Origin: Listeria weihenstephanensis
GTDB lineage: Bacteria > Bacillota > Bacilli > Lactobacillales > Listeriaceae
Reading direction: 5' to 3'
DNA: 64,000 bases
NCBI RefSeq assembly: GCF_003534205.1
Contig: NZ_CP011102.1
Location: 387,001 to 451,000 of the forward strand
The notes under the pieces were generated by a model. It worked only from the letters and a program-made list of their open reading frames with translations, was not told the origin of the DNA and made no database searches. Of this stretch, positions 44,121 to 52,378 are shown in pieces. Both the position numbers and the translations under genes were made by a program. The stretch's first letter is position 1; every line of letters starts with the position of its first letter.

Positions 44121-44519
44121 CTATCTATCCTTTCTGGGATTGGATTCAGCTTTATCATCTAGGAGTTGTTTGAGTTCGTCGATGTCCTCGGATGATAGTT
44201 TTTCCTCTTTTATAAAATTCACGAGTAGTGGTTTGAAAGCTGCGCCGTAAAAGCGGTTTAACAAGGATTTTGTTTCGCTTTGCATGTAATCTTCTCGAGA
44301 TACTAATGCGGTGTACGTGTGCAGTTTTCCTTTTTCTTGGTGGGAGGAAATAGCTTCTTTTTGGACTAGTCGGTTGAGTAGCGTTCGTATTGTTTTGGGA
44401 CTCCAATCGTGTTCTTTTTCCAGGGCTTGAATTATTTCACCGGCTGTCAGTGGAGATTCGTTCCAAATAACTTGGATGACTTCTAATTCAGCTTCTGATA
44501 TTTTAGGTAAATGCCCCAT
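44121..44519 (-). CDS. BlaI/MecI/CopY-family repressor
   Basis: 132 residues: winged HTH (about 5-75; ISEAELEVIQVIWNESPLTAGEIIQAL and SPKTIRTLLNRLVQK) and a C-terminal dimer domain (about 80-125). It represses until cut by the co-transcribed M56 protease. The CopY-type metal Cys hook is absent, which points to the BlaI rather than the CopY branch. Operator-like dyads overlap its own promoter. Ribosome site GAGGAGG precedes the ATG. Confidence 0.9.
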   Translation of the reverse strand: MGHLPKISEAELEVIQVIWNESPLTAGEIIQALEKEHDWSPKTIRTLLNRLVQKEAISSHQEKGKLHTYTALVSREDYMQSETKSLLNRFYGAAFKPLLVNFIKEEKLSSEDIDELKQLLDDKAESNPRKDR

Positions 44520-44539
44520 TTTATTCCTCCTCTCTTCGG

Positions 44540-44593
44540 ACTACGTTTGTAATCCATGGGTAAATACTAACATGTATCGTTATTGGAAGTCAA
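44540..44593 (-). promoter_or_regulatory. Promoter and BlaI-type operators
   Basis: Minus strand: -35 TTGACT (complement of 44588-44593), an 18-base spacer and TAGTAT (complement of 44564-44569). Two dyads: ATTAC-N4-GTAGT (44540-44553) and ATAC-N6-GTAT (44564-44577), the second covering the -10. Both resemble the TAC-rich dyads bound by BlaI/MecI repressors. Confidence 0.6.
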
Positions 44594-44701
44594 CCCCCTT
44601 TTTGATACTTGTGTTGTATCTAGCTGTTTTATGGAGTAGAGTAACATGTATAAATGCTTATCACTCACAAAATACAAAGTAAGGGAGGAGAGCGATGGAA
44701 G

Positions 44702-45259
44702 ATGAATGTACTACTGATTTATACATATCCAAATCATGAAGGGCTAAATTACGCTATAAAGGAGACAGTGGAAAAAGAGCTGGGCAAGAAAAATAAGCTC
44801 AGGGAAATTGACCTTTATAAAGAGGGATTTGATCCAGTTCTGCGTTTTGATAGTGCGAATAAGCATCGTGATTTATTTAAAGATCCGTACACGAAGGAGT
44901 ATCGGGATCAGGTTTTTTGGGCGGATTTCTTGATTTTTATTTATCTGATTTGGTGGAGTAGTACGCCGGCGGTTTATGAGAATTTTATTCAAAAGGATTA
45001 TGGGAGGGTTTTGAGTAAGCAGATTCTGAAAATGTGCGGTATTTCGACCTATAAGCATACTTCTTTAGCTTATGTAAAAGGTTCTAATGAAGTCAAAATA
45101 AATAAAGTCCTGCAAAAAATTGCTAAGATTAGTAGTACTATTTGGTATGGGGAATGTGTTCAGGGTGTTTGTTTGAAAGGGAAATTAGATGCCGAATTTG
45201 GATGGATTTATGTGACGGTGATTAAGTCTTGCTTAGAACGGATTTCACAAACTGTATAA
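44702..45259 (+). CDS. Flavodoxin-like NAD(P)H quinone reductase, shortened
   Basis: 185 residues beginning MNVLLIYTYPNHEGLNYAI, with ADFLIFIYLIWWSSTPAVYENFI, the flavin-binding core of the NQO1/MdaB/KefF family. Family members usually continue after FI with an RV-F-GFAY segment and a GK(K/R)A strand; here the sequence jumps to a C-terminal type region (LSKQILKMCGIST), so an in-frame internal deletion of perhaps 30-40 residues is likely and activity is doubtful. GGGAGGAG precedes the ATG. It stands alone. Confidence 0.65.
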   Translation: MNVLLIYTYPNHEGLNYAIKETVEKELGKKNKLREIDLYKEGFDPVLRFDSANKHRDLFKDPYTKEYRDQVFWADFLIFIYLIWWSSTPAVYENFIQKDYGRVLSKQILKMCGISTYKHTSLAYVKGSNEVKINKVLQKIAKISSTIWYGECVQGVCLKGKLDAEFGWIYVTVIKSCLERISQTV

Positions 45260-45338
45260 TGGTTCTGAAAGGGGGCCAATACGTTATTGAGAACGGTTAT
45301 CAATGGTCTTTTTGCTATTCAATTTTCACAATAACTGG

Positions 45339-45368
45339 TATAATGGAAGGTGCATGGAAACGCTTCCT
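45339..45368 (+). promoter_or_regulatory. Formate dehydrogenase promoter with cre-like dyad
   Basis: Extended -10 TGGTATAAT (TATAAT at 45339-45344). About 5 bases after the expected start lies the dyad GGAAACGCTTCC (45356-45367), similar to a CcpA cre site but with mismatches at the ends. Confidence 0.4.
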
Positions 45369-45421
45369 AATGGTTTTCCTAGATTGGCATGAGTTCTTAG
45401 TTTTCAAGGAGGGATTTTTGG

Positions 45422-48409
45422 ATGGATGCGAAGGTAAAGGTCACGGTGAAGATTAACGGTAAGGCGCATGATGTGGAGGAAGGTACGCGGATTTTAGATT
45501 ATTTGAATGATGAGGGCGTGCATCATCCGCATATTTGTTATAGTAAGCAGATGGGCGCGATTCAGTCGTGTGATACGTGTATGTGTGAAGTCGATGGTGA
45601 ACTGATGCGGGCTTGTAGTACGGATTTTAAGGATGCAATGGAGATTAAGTTGGATTCGGAAAAGGCGAAAGAGGCGCAGCTCGAGGCGATGGACCGAATT
45701 TTAGAGAATCATATGTTGTATTGTACGGTTTGTGATAATAATAATGGGAACTGTCGGGTACATAATACGGCGGAACTGCTTGAGGTGGATACGCAGGAAC
45801 GGCCATTTCGTGAGAAGGGTTATATTAATGATTTCTCGCATCCGTTCTATCGTTATGATCCGGATCAGTGTATTCTTTGTGGGCGCTGTGTGGAGGCGTG
45901 TCAGAGTGTGCAGGTGAATGAGACGCTTTCGATTGACTGGGATCGACCGCAGCCTCGGGTTATTTGGGATGATGATCGTCCGGCGAATATGTCGTCGTGC
46001 GTGTCGTGTGGACTTTGTTCGACGGTTTGTCCTTGTAACGCGATGATGGAGAAATCGATGCTCGGCCAGGCTGGGTTTATGACGGGAATTGGTGAGGAAG
46101 TTCTGGAGCCAATGATCGATATGGTTAAAAAAGTGGAGCCGCCGTATCAGACGGTTTTCGCGTTGTCGGAAATGGAAAAATCAATGCGGGATACGCGGAC
46201 GAAGAAAACGAAAACGGTGTGTACGTTCTGCGGTGTTGGATGTACGTTTGAGGTTTGGACGAAAGGTCGCCAAATCTTGAAGGTGGAGCCGACTGGTGAA
46301 GGTCCTGTGAACAAATTTGCGACGTGTGTGAAGGGTAAATTTGGTTGGGACTTTGTGAATAGTGACCAACGTTTGACGTCACCGCTGATTCGCCAGGGTG
46401 ATGAGTTTGTGGAGGCTACGTGGGAAGAAGCGATTGCTTTGATTGCGGAGCGTTTGGGTAGTTTGCGTGATGAGTTCGGCAATGATTCGCTTGGCTTTAT
46501 TTCTTCTTCTAAGACGACGAATGAGGAGAATTATTTGATGCAGAAATTGTCGCGTCAAGTGTTTGAGACGAATAATGTGGATAATTGTTCGCGTTATTGC
46601 CAAGCGCCGGCGTCGGATGGTTTGACGAATACGGTCGGAATTGGGGCGGATTCGGGAACGGCGGAGGATATTGAGACGGCTGGACTTGTGATTTTGGTCG
46701 GTTGTTCGCCTGCGGATGGGCATCCAGTTATTGCGAGTCGGATTAAGCGGGCGCAGAAATTGAACGGCCAGAAATTGATGGTTTCGGATCTTCGGAAACA
46801 TGAGATGGCGGAGCGCGCGGACTTGTTTATTCGTCCGAAACAGGGCACGGATTTCGTGTGGTTGACGGCGGTTGCGAAGTACATGATTGATATGGGCTGG
46901 CATGATGCGCCGTTTATGGAAGCGCGGATTTCGAATGTGGCCGATTACATGACGTTCCTCGCGCCGTTTACCTTAGAGTATGCGGAAAAAGAGACGGGAC
47001 TTTCGATTGAGACGCTTAAAAATGTGGCGCAAATGGTGCACGAGGCTGATGGCACGGCGATTTGTTGGGGTATGGGTGTGACGCAAAATATTGCAGGCTC
47101 GCATACGTCGGCGGCGATTTCGAACTTGCTGCTTGTGACGGGGAACTTTGGTCGTCATGGCGCGGGTGCGTATCCGCTTCGTGGGCACAATAACGTGCAA
47201 GGGGCTTGTGATATGGGATCCTTGCCAAACGTATTGCCAGGCGTGCAGTCGCTTCTAAATCCAGAAGTTCGCGCGCGTTTCTCGGAAGCGTATGGCGTGG
47301 AAATTTCGGAAGTACCGGGACTGAAAAATAATGAAATGTTAGATGCAATCGAGGCTGGGACGCTTAAAGCGATGTACTTGATTGGGGAAGAGATGGCTTG
47401 GGTGGATTCGAATACGAACCATGTCCAAGATACGCTTGCAAAACTTGATTTCTTCGTGGTTCAGGATGTCTTTTTATCGAAGACGGCGCAATTTGCTGAT
47501 GTCGTTTTACCGGCATCGCCTTCGCTTGAAAAAGATGGCACGTTTACGAATACGGAGCGTCGTGTGCAGCGTTTATATGAAGTATTAGAGCCGCTTGGTG
47601 ATTCGAAACCGGATTGGTGGATCATTCAAGAAGTGGCGAACGCGTGTGGTGGTAACTGGAATTTCACGCATCCAAGCGAGATTATGGATGAGGTTGCGAG
47701 TCTGGCGCCATTCTTTGCGGGTGTGAGCTATGATCGGATGCAAGGTTTTGATAGCCTCGTTTGGCCGGTTTCGGCGGATGGTGTGGATATGCCGCTACTT
47801 TATGAAGAACGTTTCAACTTCCCGGATGGCAAAGCGAAATTCTCTGTCTTGCCTTACATTGCGCCGATTGAATTCCCGAAAGAGTTCGATCTAACGCTGA
47901 ACAATGGCCGTTTGTTGGAGCAGTTCCATGAAGGGAATATGACGCATAAAACGAAAGGCTTGGATTACAAATTACCAGAAGTTTTTGTAGAGGTATCGAA
48001 GGAATTAGCGCAAAAACGTGGTATCGAAGACGGTTCGCTGGTGCGTTTGACGTCGCCGTACGGTCACATTAAGGTGCATGCGGTCGTGACGGATCGGGTT
48101 CGTGCGAATGAGGTTTACTTGCCGATGCATTCGACCAGCCACGAAACGGCGGTCAACTTATTGACGTCGAGCGCAGGCGATGTGCGGACGAAGACGCCGG
48201 CCTACAAACAAACGAAGGTCAATTTGGAAGTATTGCAAAAATGTGGGGAGAATCCGCTGCCGAAACATAATCCACGAAATGCGGCGAGATTCCCGCAAAA
48301 TGGTGTGGAGATTGAACGCAAGTGGGCGCGTGCAGATTACAAGCCGATTTCGAAACATAACTGTGCGTGTGGTGGCAACTGTGGATGCAAAAAAGGGAGT
48401 GAATCTTGA
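45422..48409 (+). CDS. Formate dehydrogenase-like molybdopterin oxidoreductase, alpha subunit
   Basis: 995 residues: N-terminal 2Fe-2S domain (CxxxxGxxxxCDTC, about 1-80), NuoG-type Cys/His region (CTVCDNNNGNC), two 4Fe-4S sites (CILCGRCVEAC, CVSCGLCSTVCPC), the molybdopterin 4Fe-4S motif CTFCGVGC, then the bis-MGD domains. The Mo-ligand position reads SRYCQ, with Cys393 followed by Gln instead of the His of classic formate dehydrogenases (YjgC/YrhE-like branch). The C-terminus is Cys-rich (CACGGNCGC). It overlaps the DUF1641 gene by one base. NAD or quinone coupling cannot be told. Confidence 0.9.
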   Translation: MDAKVKVTVKINGKAHDVEEGTRILDYLNDEGVHHPHICYSKQMGAIQSCDTCMCEVDGELMRACSTDFKDAMEIKLDSEKAKEAQLEAMDRILENHMLYCTVCDNNNGNCRVHNTAELLEVDTQERPFREKGYINDFSHPFYRYDPDQCILCGRCVEACQSVQVNETLSIDWDRPQPRVIWDDDRPANMSSCVSCGLCSTVCPCNAMMEKSMLGQAGFMTGIGEEVLEPMIDMVKKVEPPYQTVFALSEMEKSMRDTRTKKTKTVCTFCGVGCTFEVWTKGRQILKVEPTGEGPVNKFATCVKGKFGWDFVNSDQRLTSPLIRQGDEFVEATWEEAIALIAERLGSLRDEFGNDSLGFISSSKTTNEENYLMQKLSRQVFETNNVDNCSRYCQAPASDGLTNTVGIGADSGTAEDIETAGLVILVGCSPADGHPVIASRIKRAQKLNGQKLMVSDLRKHEMAERADLFIRPKQGTDFVWLTAVAKYMIDMGWHDAPFMEARISNVADYMTFLAPFTLEYAEKETGLSIETLKNVAQMVHEADGTAICWGMGVTQNIAGSHTSAAISNLLLVTGNFGRHGAGAYPLRGHNNVQGACDMGSLPNVLPGVQSLLNPEVRARFSEAYGVEISEVPGLKNNEMLDAIEAGTLKAMYLIGEEMAWVDSNTNHVQDTLAKLDFFVVQDVFLSKTAQFADVVLPASPSLEKDGTFTNTERRVQRLYEVLEPLGDSKPDWWIIQEVANACGGNWNFTHPSEIMDEVASLAPFFAGVSYDRMQGFDSLVWPVSADGVDMPLLYEERFNFPDGKAKFSVLPYIAPIEFPKEFDLTLNNGRLLEQFHEGNMTHKTKGLDYKLPEVFVEVSKELAQKRGIEDGSLVRLTSPYGHIKVHAVVTDRVRANEVYLPMHSTSHETAVNLLTSSAGDVRTKTPAYKQTKVNLEVLQKCGENPLPKHNPRNAARFPQNGVEIERKWARADYKPISKHNCACGGNCGCKKGSES

Positions 48410-48885
48410 TGGCAGAACCAATTTCAAAAATTCGCCGTGTGGAAAAGACGGACGATCAGATAAAACAGGATAAAATGACGGCGATTAAGGACCAGATCGC
48501 GACGGATGACGCGGCTTTCATGGAAGTTTTGGAGCTGGTGAAGGCGTTGCATGATTCTGGGGCGCTAGATATGTTGAACAGTGCTTTGAAGGCGAAAGAG
48601 GATATCGCGACGACGTTCTTGAACGAGGCTCGGAAGGAACCTGCGACGAATGCGATTAATAATTTGATGATGACGAGTAAATTATTGACGGAGACGAAGC
48701 CGGAGCAGACGGAGAAAATGTTGGCGGGACTTGCGAACGCGCAGGCGAAGGCGAATGAGAGCTTGAAAGAGGACGCGACGCTGGGACTTTTTGGACTGGC
48801 ACGAGCGATGAAGGATCCTGATGTGAATCGGGCGTTGCGATATGGCTTAGCGTTTTTAAAAGGCGTAGGCCAAGAATTGAAGTAA
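48409..48885 (+). CDS. DUF1641 protein (YrhD/YjgD-like)
   Basis: 158 residues, helical and soluble, of the DUF1641 family that accompanies YrhE/YjgC-type formate dehydrogenases. The family features MEVLELVKALHDSGALDML and GLFGLARAMKDPDVNRALRYGL are present. The ATG overlaps the dehydrogenase stop (TGATG), so the two are coupled. It is probably a small subunit or assembly partner; no biochemical role is established to my knowledge. Confidence 0.88.
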   Translation: MAEPISKIRRVEKTDDQIKQDKMTAIKDQIATDDAAFMEVLELVKALHDSGALDMLNSALKAKEDIATTFLNEARKEPATNAINNLMMTSKLLTETKPEQTEKMLAGLANAQAKANESLKEDATLGLFGLARAMKDPDVNRALRYGLAFLKGVGQELK

Positions 48886-48893
48886 AAATTAGA

Positions 48894-48930
48894 CTCCAGA
48901 TGTTGCTTATAAACGCGCATCTGGGGTTTT
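48894..48930 (+). terminator. Weak terminator before fdhD
   Basis: CTCCAGATG / CATCTGGGG form a stem of about 9 pairs with a 15-base loop, followed by TTTT. It overlaps the upstream edge of the fdhD ribosome site region, so partial read-through is likely. Confidence 0.55.
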
Positions 48931-48948
48931 CGTTAGGTGGGGACGATG

Positions 48949-49740
48949 ATGGAGACGACTGCGGGACTTGGGATTCGGCGTTTTAAAGAGGGGCATATGT
49001 TTGATGACGTGGCGACGGTGGCCGTGGAATACCCGTTGACGATTTACGTGAACGAGGAGGAGCTGGTGACGATTGTCTGCACGCCGGAATATGCGGAGGA
49101 TTTGGTAATCGGATTTCTGACTTCGGAGGGGATTGTGCGCGGTGTTGCGGACATTGATCGCGTTGAAATCATTGAGGCGACTGGGCACGCGAAAGTTAGC
49201 GCGAACTTTGTGAATAAATTTAATGCCAAATATCGTGCGAAGCGCTATATCACGTCTTGTTGCGGGAAATCGCGCGAGAACTTTTACTTCCAGTCGGACG
49301 CATCACTTGTTGAGACGCGAAACGAGACGGATTTAGCGTTACGCCCAGCCGAAATTTTTGATTTGATGTCACGATTTGAAGCAGATTCCGACACATTCCG
49401 TAAAACAGGCGGTGTGCATAACGCCGCGCTTTGCAGTCGTGATGAGGTGATTTGCGTGCGGATGGACATTGGGCGGCATAATGCGCTTGATAAAATTTAC
49501 GGGCATTGCTTGAAATCTGAAATCCCGATGACGGACAAGGCGATCATTTTTAGCGGTCGGATATCCTCGGAGATTTTAGTGAAAACCGCGAAAATCGGTT
49601 GTGGTATCATTTTATCGCGCTCGGCACCGACAGAACTCGCGATAGAAATGGCGAGGGAACTCAATATTACGGCTGTTGGTTTTATACGTGGCGATGGTTT
49701 TAGCGTTTACAGCGGGCAAAATAGGATTTTAGAGGATTAG
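48949..49740 (+). CDS. fdhD: Formate dehydrogenase sulfurtransferase FdhD
   Basis: 263 residues. FdhD passes sulfur from a cysteine desulfurase to the bis-MGD cofactor, which formate dehydrogenase needs for activity. The reactive Cys pair is Cys104-Cys105 in TSCCGKSR; other motifs are GFLTSEGIV, KTGGVHNAALC, DIGRHNALDK and SGRISSEILVK. Of the close starts (GTG 48937, ATG 48946, ATG 48949) the last has the best spacing from GGTGGGG. It completes the formate dehydrogenase block. Confidence 0.93.
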   Translation: METTAGLGIRRFKEGHMFDDVATVAVEYPLTIYVNEEELVTIVCTPEYAEDLVIGFLTSEGIVRGVADIDRVEIIEATGHAKVSANFVNKFNAKYRAKRYITSCCGKSRENFYFQSDASLVETRNETDLALRPAEIFDLMSRFEADSDTFRKTGGVHNAALCSRDEVICVRMDIGRHNALDKIYGHCLKSEIPMTDKAIIFSGRISSEILVKTAKIGCGIILSRSAPTELAIEMARELNITAVGFIRGDGFSVYSGQNRILED

Positions 49741-49915
49741 AAAGAAACCACGTCTAAGCCCATTAGCAGATGTTTGCGCGGAGAATTAGTAAGTATATGA
49801 ATCCATAACAAGCAGCTATACATCGAGGGACACCATTTTTTTTCGTAGGAAAAAATAATATCAAATCATACTAATTTTCATGTCTATGCTTTAACTATAA
49901 ACAAAAATAGCATAA

Positions 49916-50038
49916 AGGTTGCACGGTGTATTGCATCAATATAAAGCTCAGAATGAACTAGACGTTAAAACGGCATCAAATAAAGCCCAAGCAGCAATTG
50001 ATGCAGCCCAAGAAAAAGTAGCTGTGACAGTAAAATAA
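49916..50038 (+). pseudogene. C-terminal remnant of a Cry1Ac-D-VI-like repeat protein
   Basis: An open frame of about 40 codons ending ASNKAQAAIDAAQEKVAVTVK-stop, resembling the DQAKIDAAQAEVNKV repeats of the secreted protein at 16913. No ribosome site or signal peptide precedes it and a stop lies just upstream, so it looks like the tail of a deleted gene whose terminator survives. Confidence 0.5.
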
Positions 50039-50057
50039 TCAATACAATCTAAATACG

Positions 50058-50092
50058 CTTCCATCGGAGTTCTCTCTGATGGGAGTTTTTTT
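50058..50092 (+). terminator. Terminator after the remnant
   Basis: CTTCCATCGGAG pairs with CTCTGATGGGAG (G-U pairs), followed by seven T. It now terminates nothing intact. Confidence 0.75.
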
Positions 50093-50205
50093 GCGTTACA
50101 CTTTCCAAAGGTTTTGCTCTCATTCGCATGGGGTAAATAAGAATTAGCTACAGGAATAGTATATGAAACAAAACGATAATGATTGAAATTTAAGGGGAAA
50201 TTAGA

Positions 50206-51756
50206 ATGAAAAAATCATTGGTAGCTAGTATTATTGTAGCGGCAAGCCTCATTTTTATGTATCTTCATGCGAACCCAATCCACGCACAAGCGGCGAACGA
50301 AGTAGATTTGAAGCCATTAATCGAACAAGCCGGGAGTGGAACCCTCGTTTTGAAGGATAAGAAAGACGTGACCTACATCGTCAATGCACCGATAACCAAC
50401 GTCAAATGCAGCATCCAAGGCGCGCCAGGTGGTTCTTATATCAAGGCCAACTTCAAAGGCTATGGCAACACCCAGACACCCTACCTCCTGACCTACCAAA
50501 CTGGAATTGCCAATAAATCCGTGAAAAACGTCACTTTCAATCTCACGCTCATCGGTCGCGGTGCCATCCATTTCGAGCAAAATAACGCAATCACCGTCGA
50601 AAATAGCGCATTCACAGGATACTCCAAACAATACGGCTACTACAAAACCGATAGCTCGATTTCCTTCACTGATTCCCAAAATATTGTGATAAAAAACAAC
50701 CGCTTTTTTGACAATGGTTATCAATACGGAAGAGACACGAACGATCTAAACCGCGCCATCACGATTCAAGGTAATAAAGGAAACCAGTACGAGATTTCCG
50801 GCAATGAATTTACACGAGTGAACCAGGCGATTGTTGTTCAAGGTGACAGAATTGACAAGCTGAATATTCATAATAATGCATTTAATAGTGTTGTTGATAA
50901 TAGTATGTATTTACTGAAAATACCGACCGCGAATATTTACAATAACGACTTCAATAAAGGTCAGAAAACGAGTTCGGCAGACGAAGGCATTGTCCTCGAC
51001 GGCGGCTATTTCAAGATTACAAACAATCGCGTCTACAACGTCCTAAACAAATTCATCGCAATTAACGGCAATACAGTCCGTGTCGACATAACATTCAACC
51101 ACATTAAAAATGAAAAAACAAAAACTCGCCCAGCAGTCATCGCATGGAGGAACAATCGAGATTACGCAGTCGGCCAGCTGAACCTCTCCAATAACTGGAT
51201 TGACACAGATACCGCACCCGCGAATTACGACGTCATCCCAATCGGCAAAGTAGCGAAATTAGCCATCCAAAATAACCAAATCACGCTAAACGGACTTGCC
51301 AACTATCAAAAAATGTTCAGCTTATTAGGCGGGGCACCAGTCGATTCCTTAGCCATCACCGGCAATAATATCACACCACGCAAAGGCAGCACCCTCTCAA
51401 TAAATGCATTTTTCCTACGTGAACCGTTACCGAAAATCAAGCAGTTGTCACTAGTAGGAAACCATTTCCCAGGCCGATATCCAGCGATTTTAAACACATT
51501 GAAAGGTAGCGTCACGCCGAATACCTATCGAAATAAGAGCGCCTATATGACAGGCAGATACACTGGAACCGCTGTGAAGGCGCGACTCATTGTCAATGGC
51601 ATTCCTAAAGGTTGGGGCGGTAAGTTTGAAAAAGGCATTTTCGTGTATTATGTAGGTGCAAAAACGAATTTCAAGCTTACCGATAAAGTAGAATTAATTG
51701 CTTATAACGCGAATAATAAACAGTTAGACCGCAAACGGCTGAAAATCATTAAGTAG
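50206..51756 (+). CDS. Secreted parallel beta-helix protein with Ig-like C-terminus
   Basis: 516 residues: signal peptide (about 1-30, cleaved near IHAQA), a right-handed beta-helix (about 60-425) with regular N-x-x/NN turns (IVIKNNRFFDNG, YEISGNEFTRVN, LNIHNNAFNSV), and a C-terminal module (about 440-516; AVKARLIVNGIPKG) related to those in the protein at 16913. The fold is typical of polysaccharide lyases and surface-binding proteins; no catalytic residues could be identified. AAGGGGA precedes the ATG. It may act on host or self polysaccharide, which is inference. Confidence 0.82.
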   Translation: MKKSLVASIIVAASLIFMYLHANPIHAQAANEVDLKPLIEQAGSGTLVLKDKKDVTYIVNAPITNVKCSIQGAPGGSYIKANFKGYGNTQTPYLLTYQTGIANKSVKNVTFNLTLIGRGAIHFEQNNAITVENSAFTGYSKQYGYYKTDSSISFTDSQNIVIKNNRFFDNGYQYGRDTNDLNRAITIQGNKGNQYEISGNEFTRVNQAIVVQGDRIDKLNIHNNAFNSVVDNSMYLLKIPTANIYNNDFNKGQKTSSADEGIVLDGGYFKITNNRVYNVLNKFIAINGNTVRVDITFNHIKNEKTKTRPAVIAWRNNRDYAVGQLNLSNNWIDTDTAPANYDVIPIGKVAKLAIQNNQITLNGLANYQKMFSLLGGAPVDSLAITGNNITPRKGSTLSINAFFLREPLPKIKQLSLVGNHFPGRYPAILNTLKGSVTPNTYRNKSAYMTGRYTGTAVKARLIVNGIPKGWGGKFEKGIFVYYVGAKTNFKLTDKVELIAYNANNKQLDRKRLKIIK

Positions 51757-51828
51757 GCAAATCTTCGTCAGACCGAAATAGCAGGTTTGACGATTTTTGC
51801 TGTATAATAGGTAGATGGGGGTGGAACA

Positions 51829-52332
51829 ATGAGCCAGTTAGTCGATTATTTTCCATTTAAGTTGAACTCAGAATTTTTTCATAAGATCTCGACAGAACCA
51901 CACATCCTGAAAAAACTGCAACGCCAGGATTTCCATGAAAGCGATGTATCAATTCTATTCACGACGAAAATTTGGAAGCTTGCCGATTTTGAGATGGAGT
52001 TTCCGGAGCTTGCGTGTGAGGAGATTTCGCTGAAAAAGAAATACATACTCGTGAAAAATGTGCCGTCCAATTACCCGAAGATGCTGCATTTGATGGAGAT
52101 TTATAAGAATTCAGGATTGGAGATGTACGTTTTTTTAACGGATGATTTGAACTATCACTGGATGGAAGAGGAGATCATGACGGTGATTTTGATGCGGAAA
52201 AAGAAGAAGGCGCAGCTAGTTATTGAGCTGGGAAATGATGATTTGTTGTTGTTTTTCAATCAGGATGGGAGTAAGGCGCACGCGGTCGGAGTCGGGGAAC
52301 AGTGGGCGCAAAAGTTGATTAGCTTTAGCTGA
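51829..52332 (+). CDS. Hypothetical cytosolic protein
   Basis: 167 residues, no signal peptide or membrane segment. Mixed alpha/beta with a patterned C-terminal half (IMTVILMRKKKKAQLVIELGNDDLLLFFNQDG). I do not recognise the family. It has a promoter-like TGTATAAT at about 51800-51807 and a ribosome site GGGGGTGG before the ATG, and it is followed by a terminator, so it is probably a real monocistronic gene. Confidence 0.65.
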   Translation: MSQLVDYFPFKLNSEFFHKISTEPHILKKLQRQDFHESDVSILFTTKIWKLADFEMEFPELACEEISLKKKYILVKNVPSNYPKMLHLMEIYKNSGLEMYVFLTDDLNYHWMEEEIMTVILMRKKKKAQLVIELGNDDLLLFFNQDGSKAHAVGVGEQWAQKLISFS

Positions 52333-52338
52333 ACGCAC

Positions 52339-52376
52339 AAAAAAAGACGCAAAATTGGATTTTGCGCCTTTTTTAT
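52339..52376. terminator. Bidirectional terminator
   Basis: CGCAAAAT / ATTTTGCG with a 3-base loop, flanked by an A-run on the left and a T-run on the right, between convergent genes. Confidence 0.85.
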
Positions 52377-52378
52377 AG

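Larger units (their letters stand above)
49741..50205. other. Intergenic region with a gene remnant
   Basis: 465 bases between fdhD and the beta-helix gene. It contains the remnant at 49916-50038, its terminator, and otherwise AT-rich sequence without clear promoters; GATAAT at 50175-50180 is the only -10-like box near the next gene and lacks a -35. Confidence 0.5.

Noticed and set aside
45229..45456. 75-codon open frame upstream of the formate dehydrogenase gene
   Set aside because: It spans the reductase 3' end, the promoter and the dehydrogenase start in a different frame, without a ribosome site.
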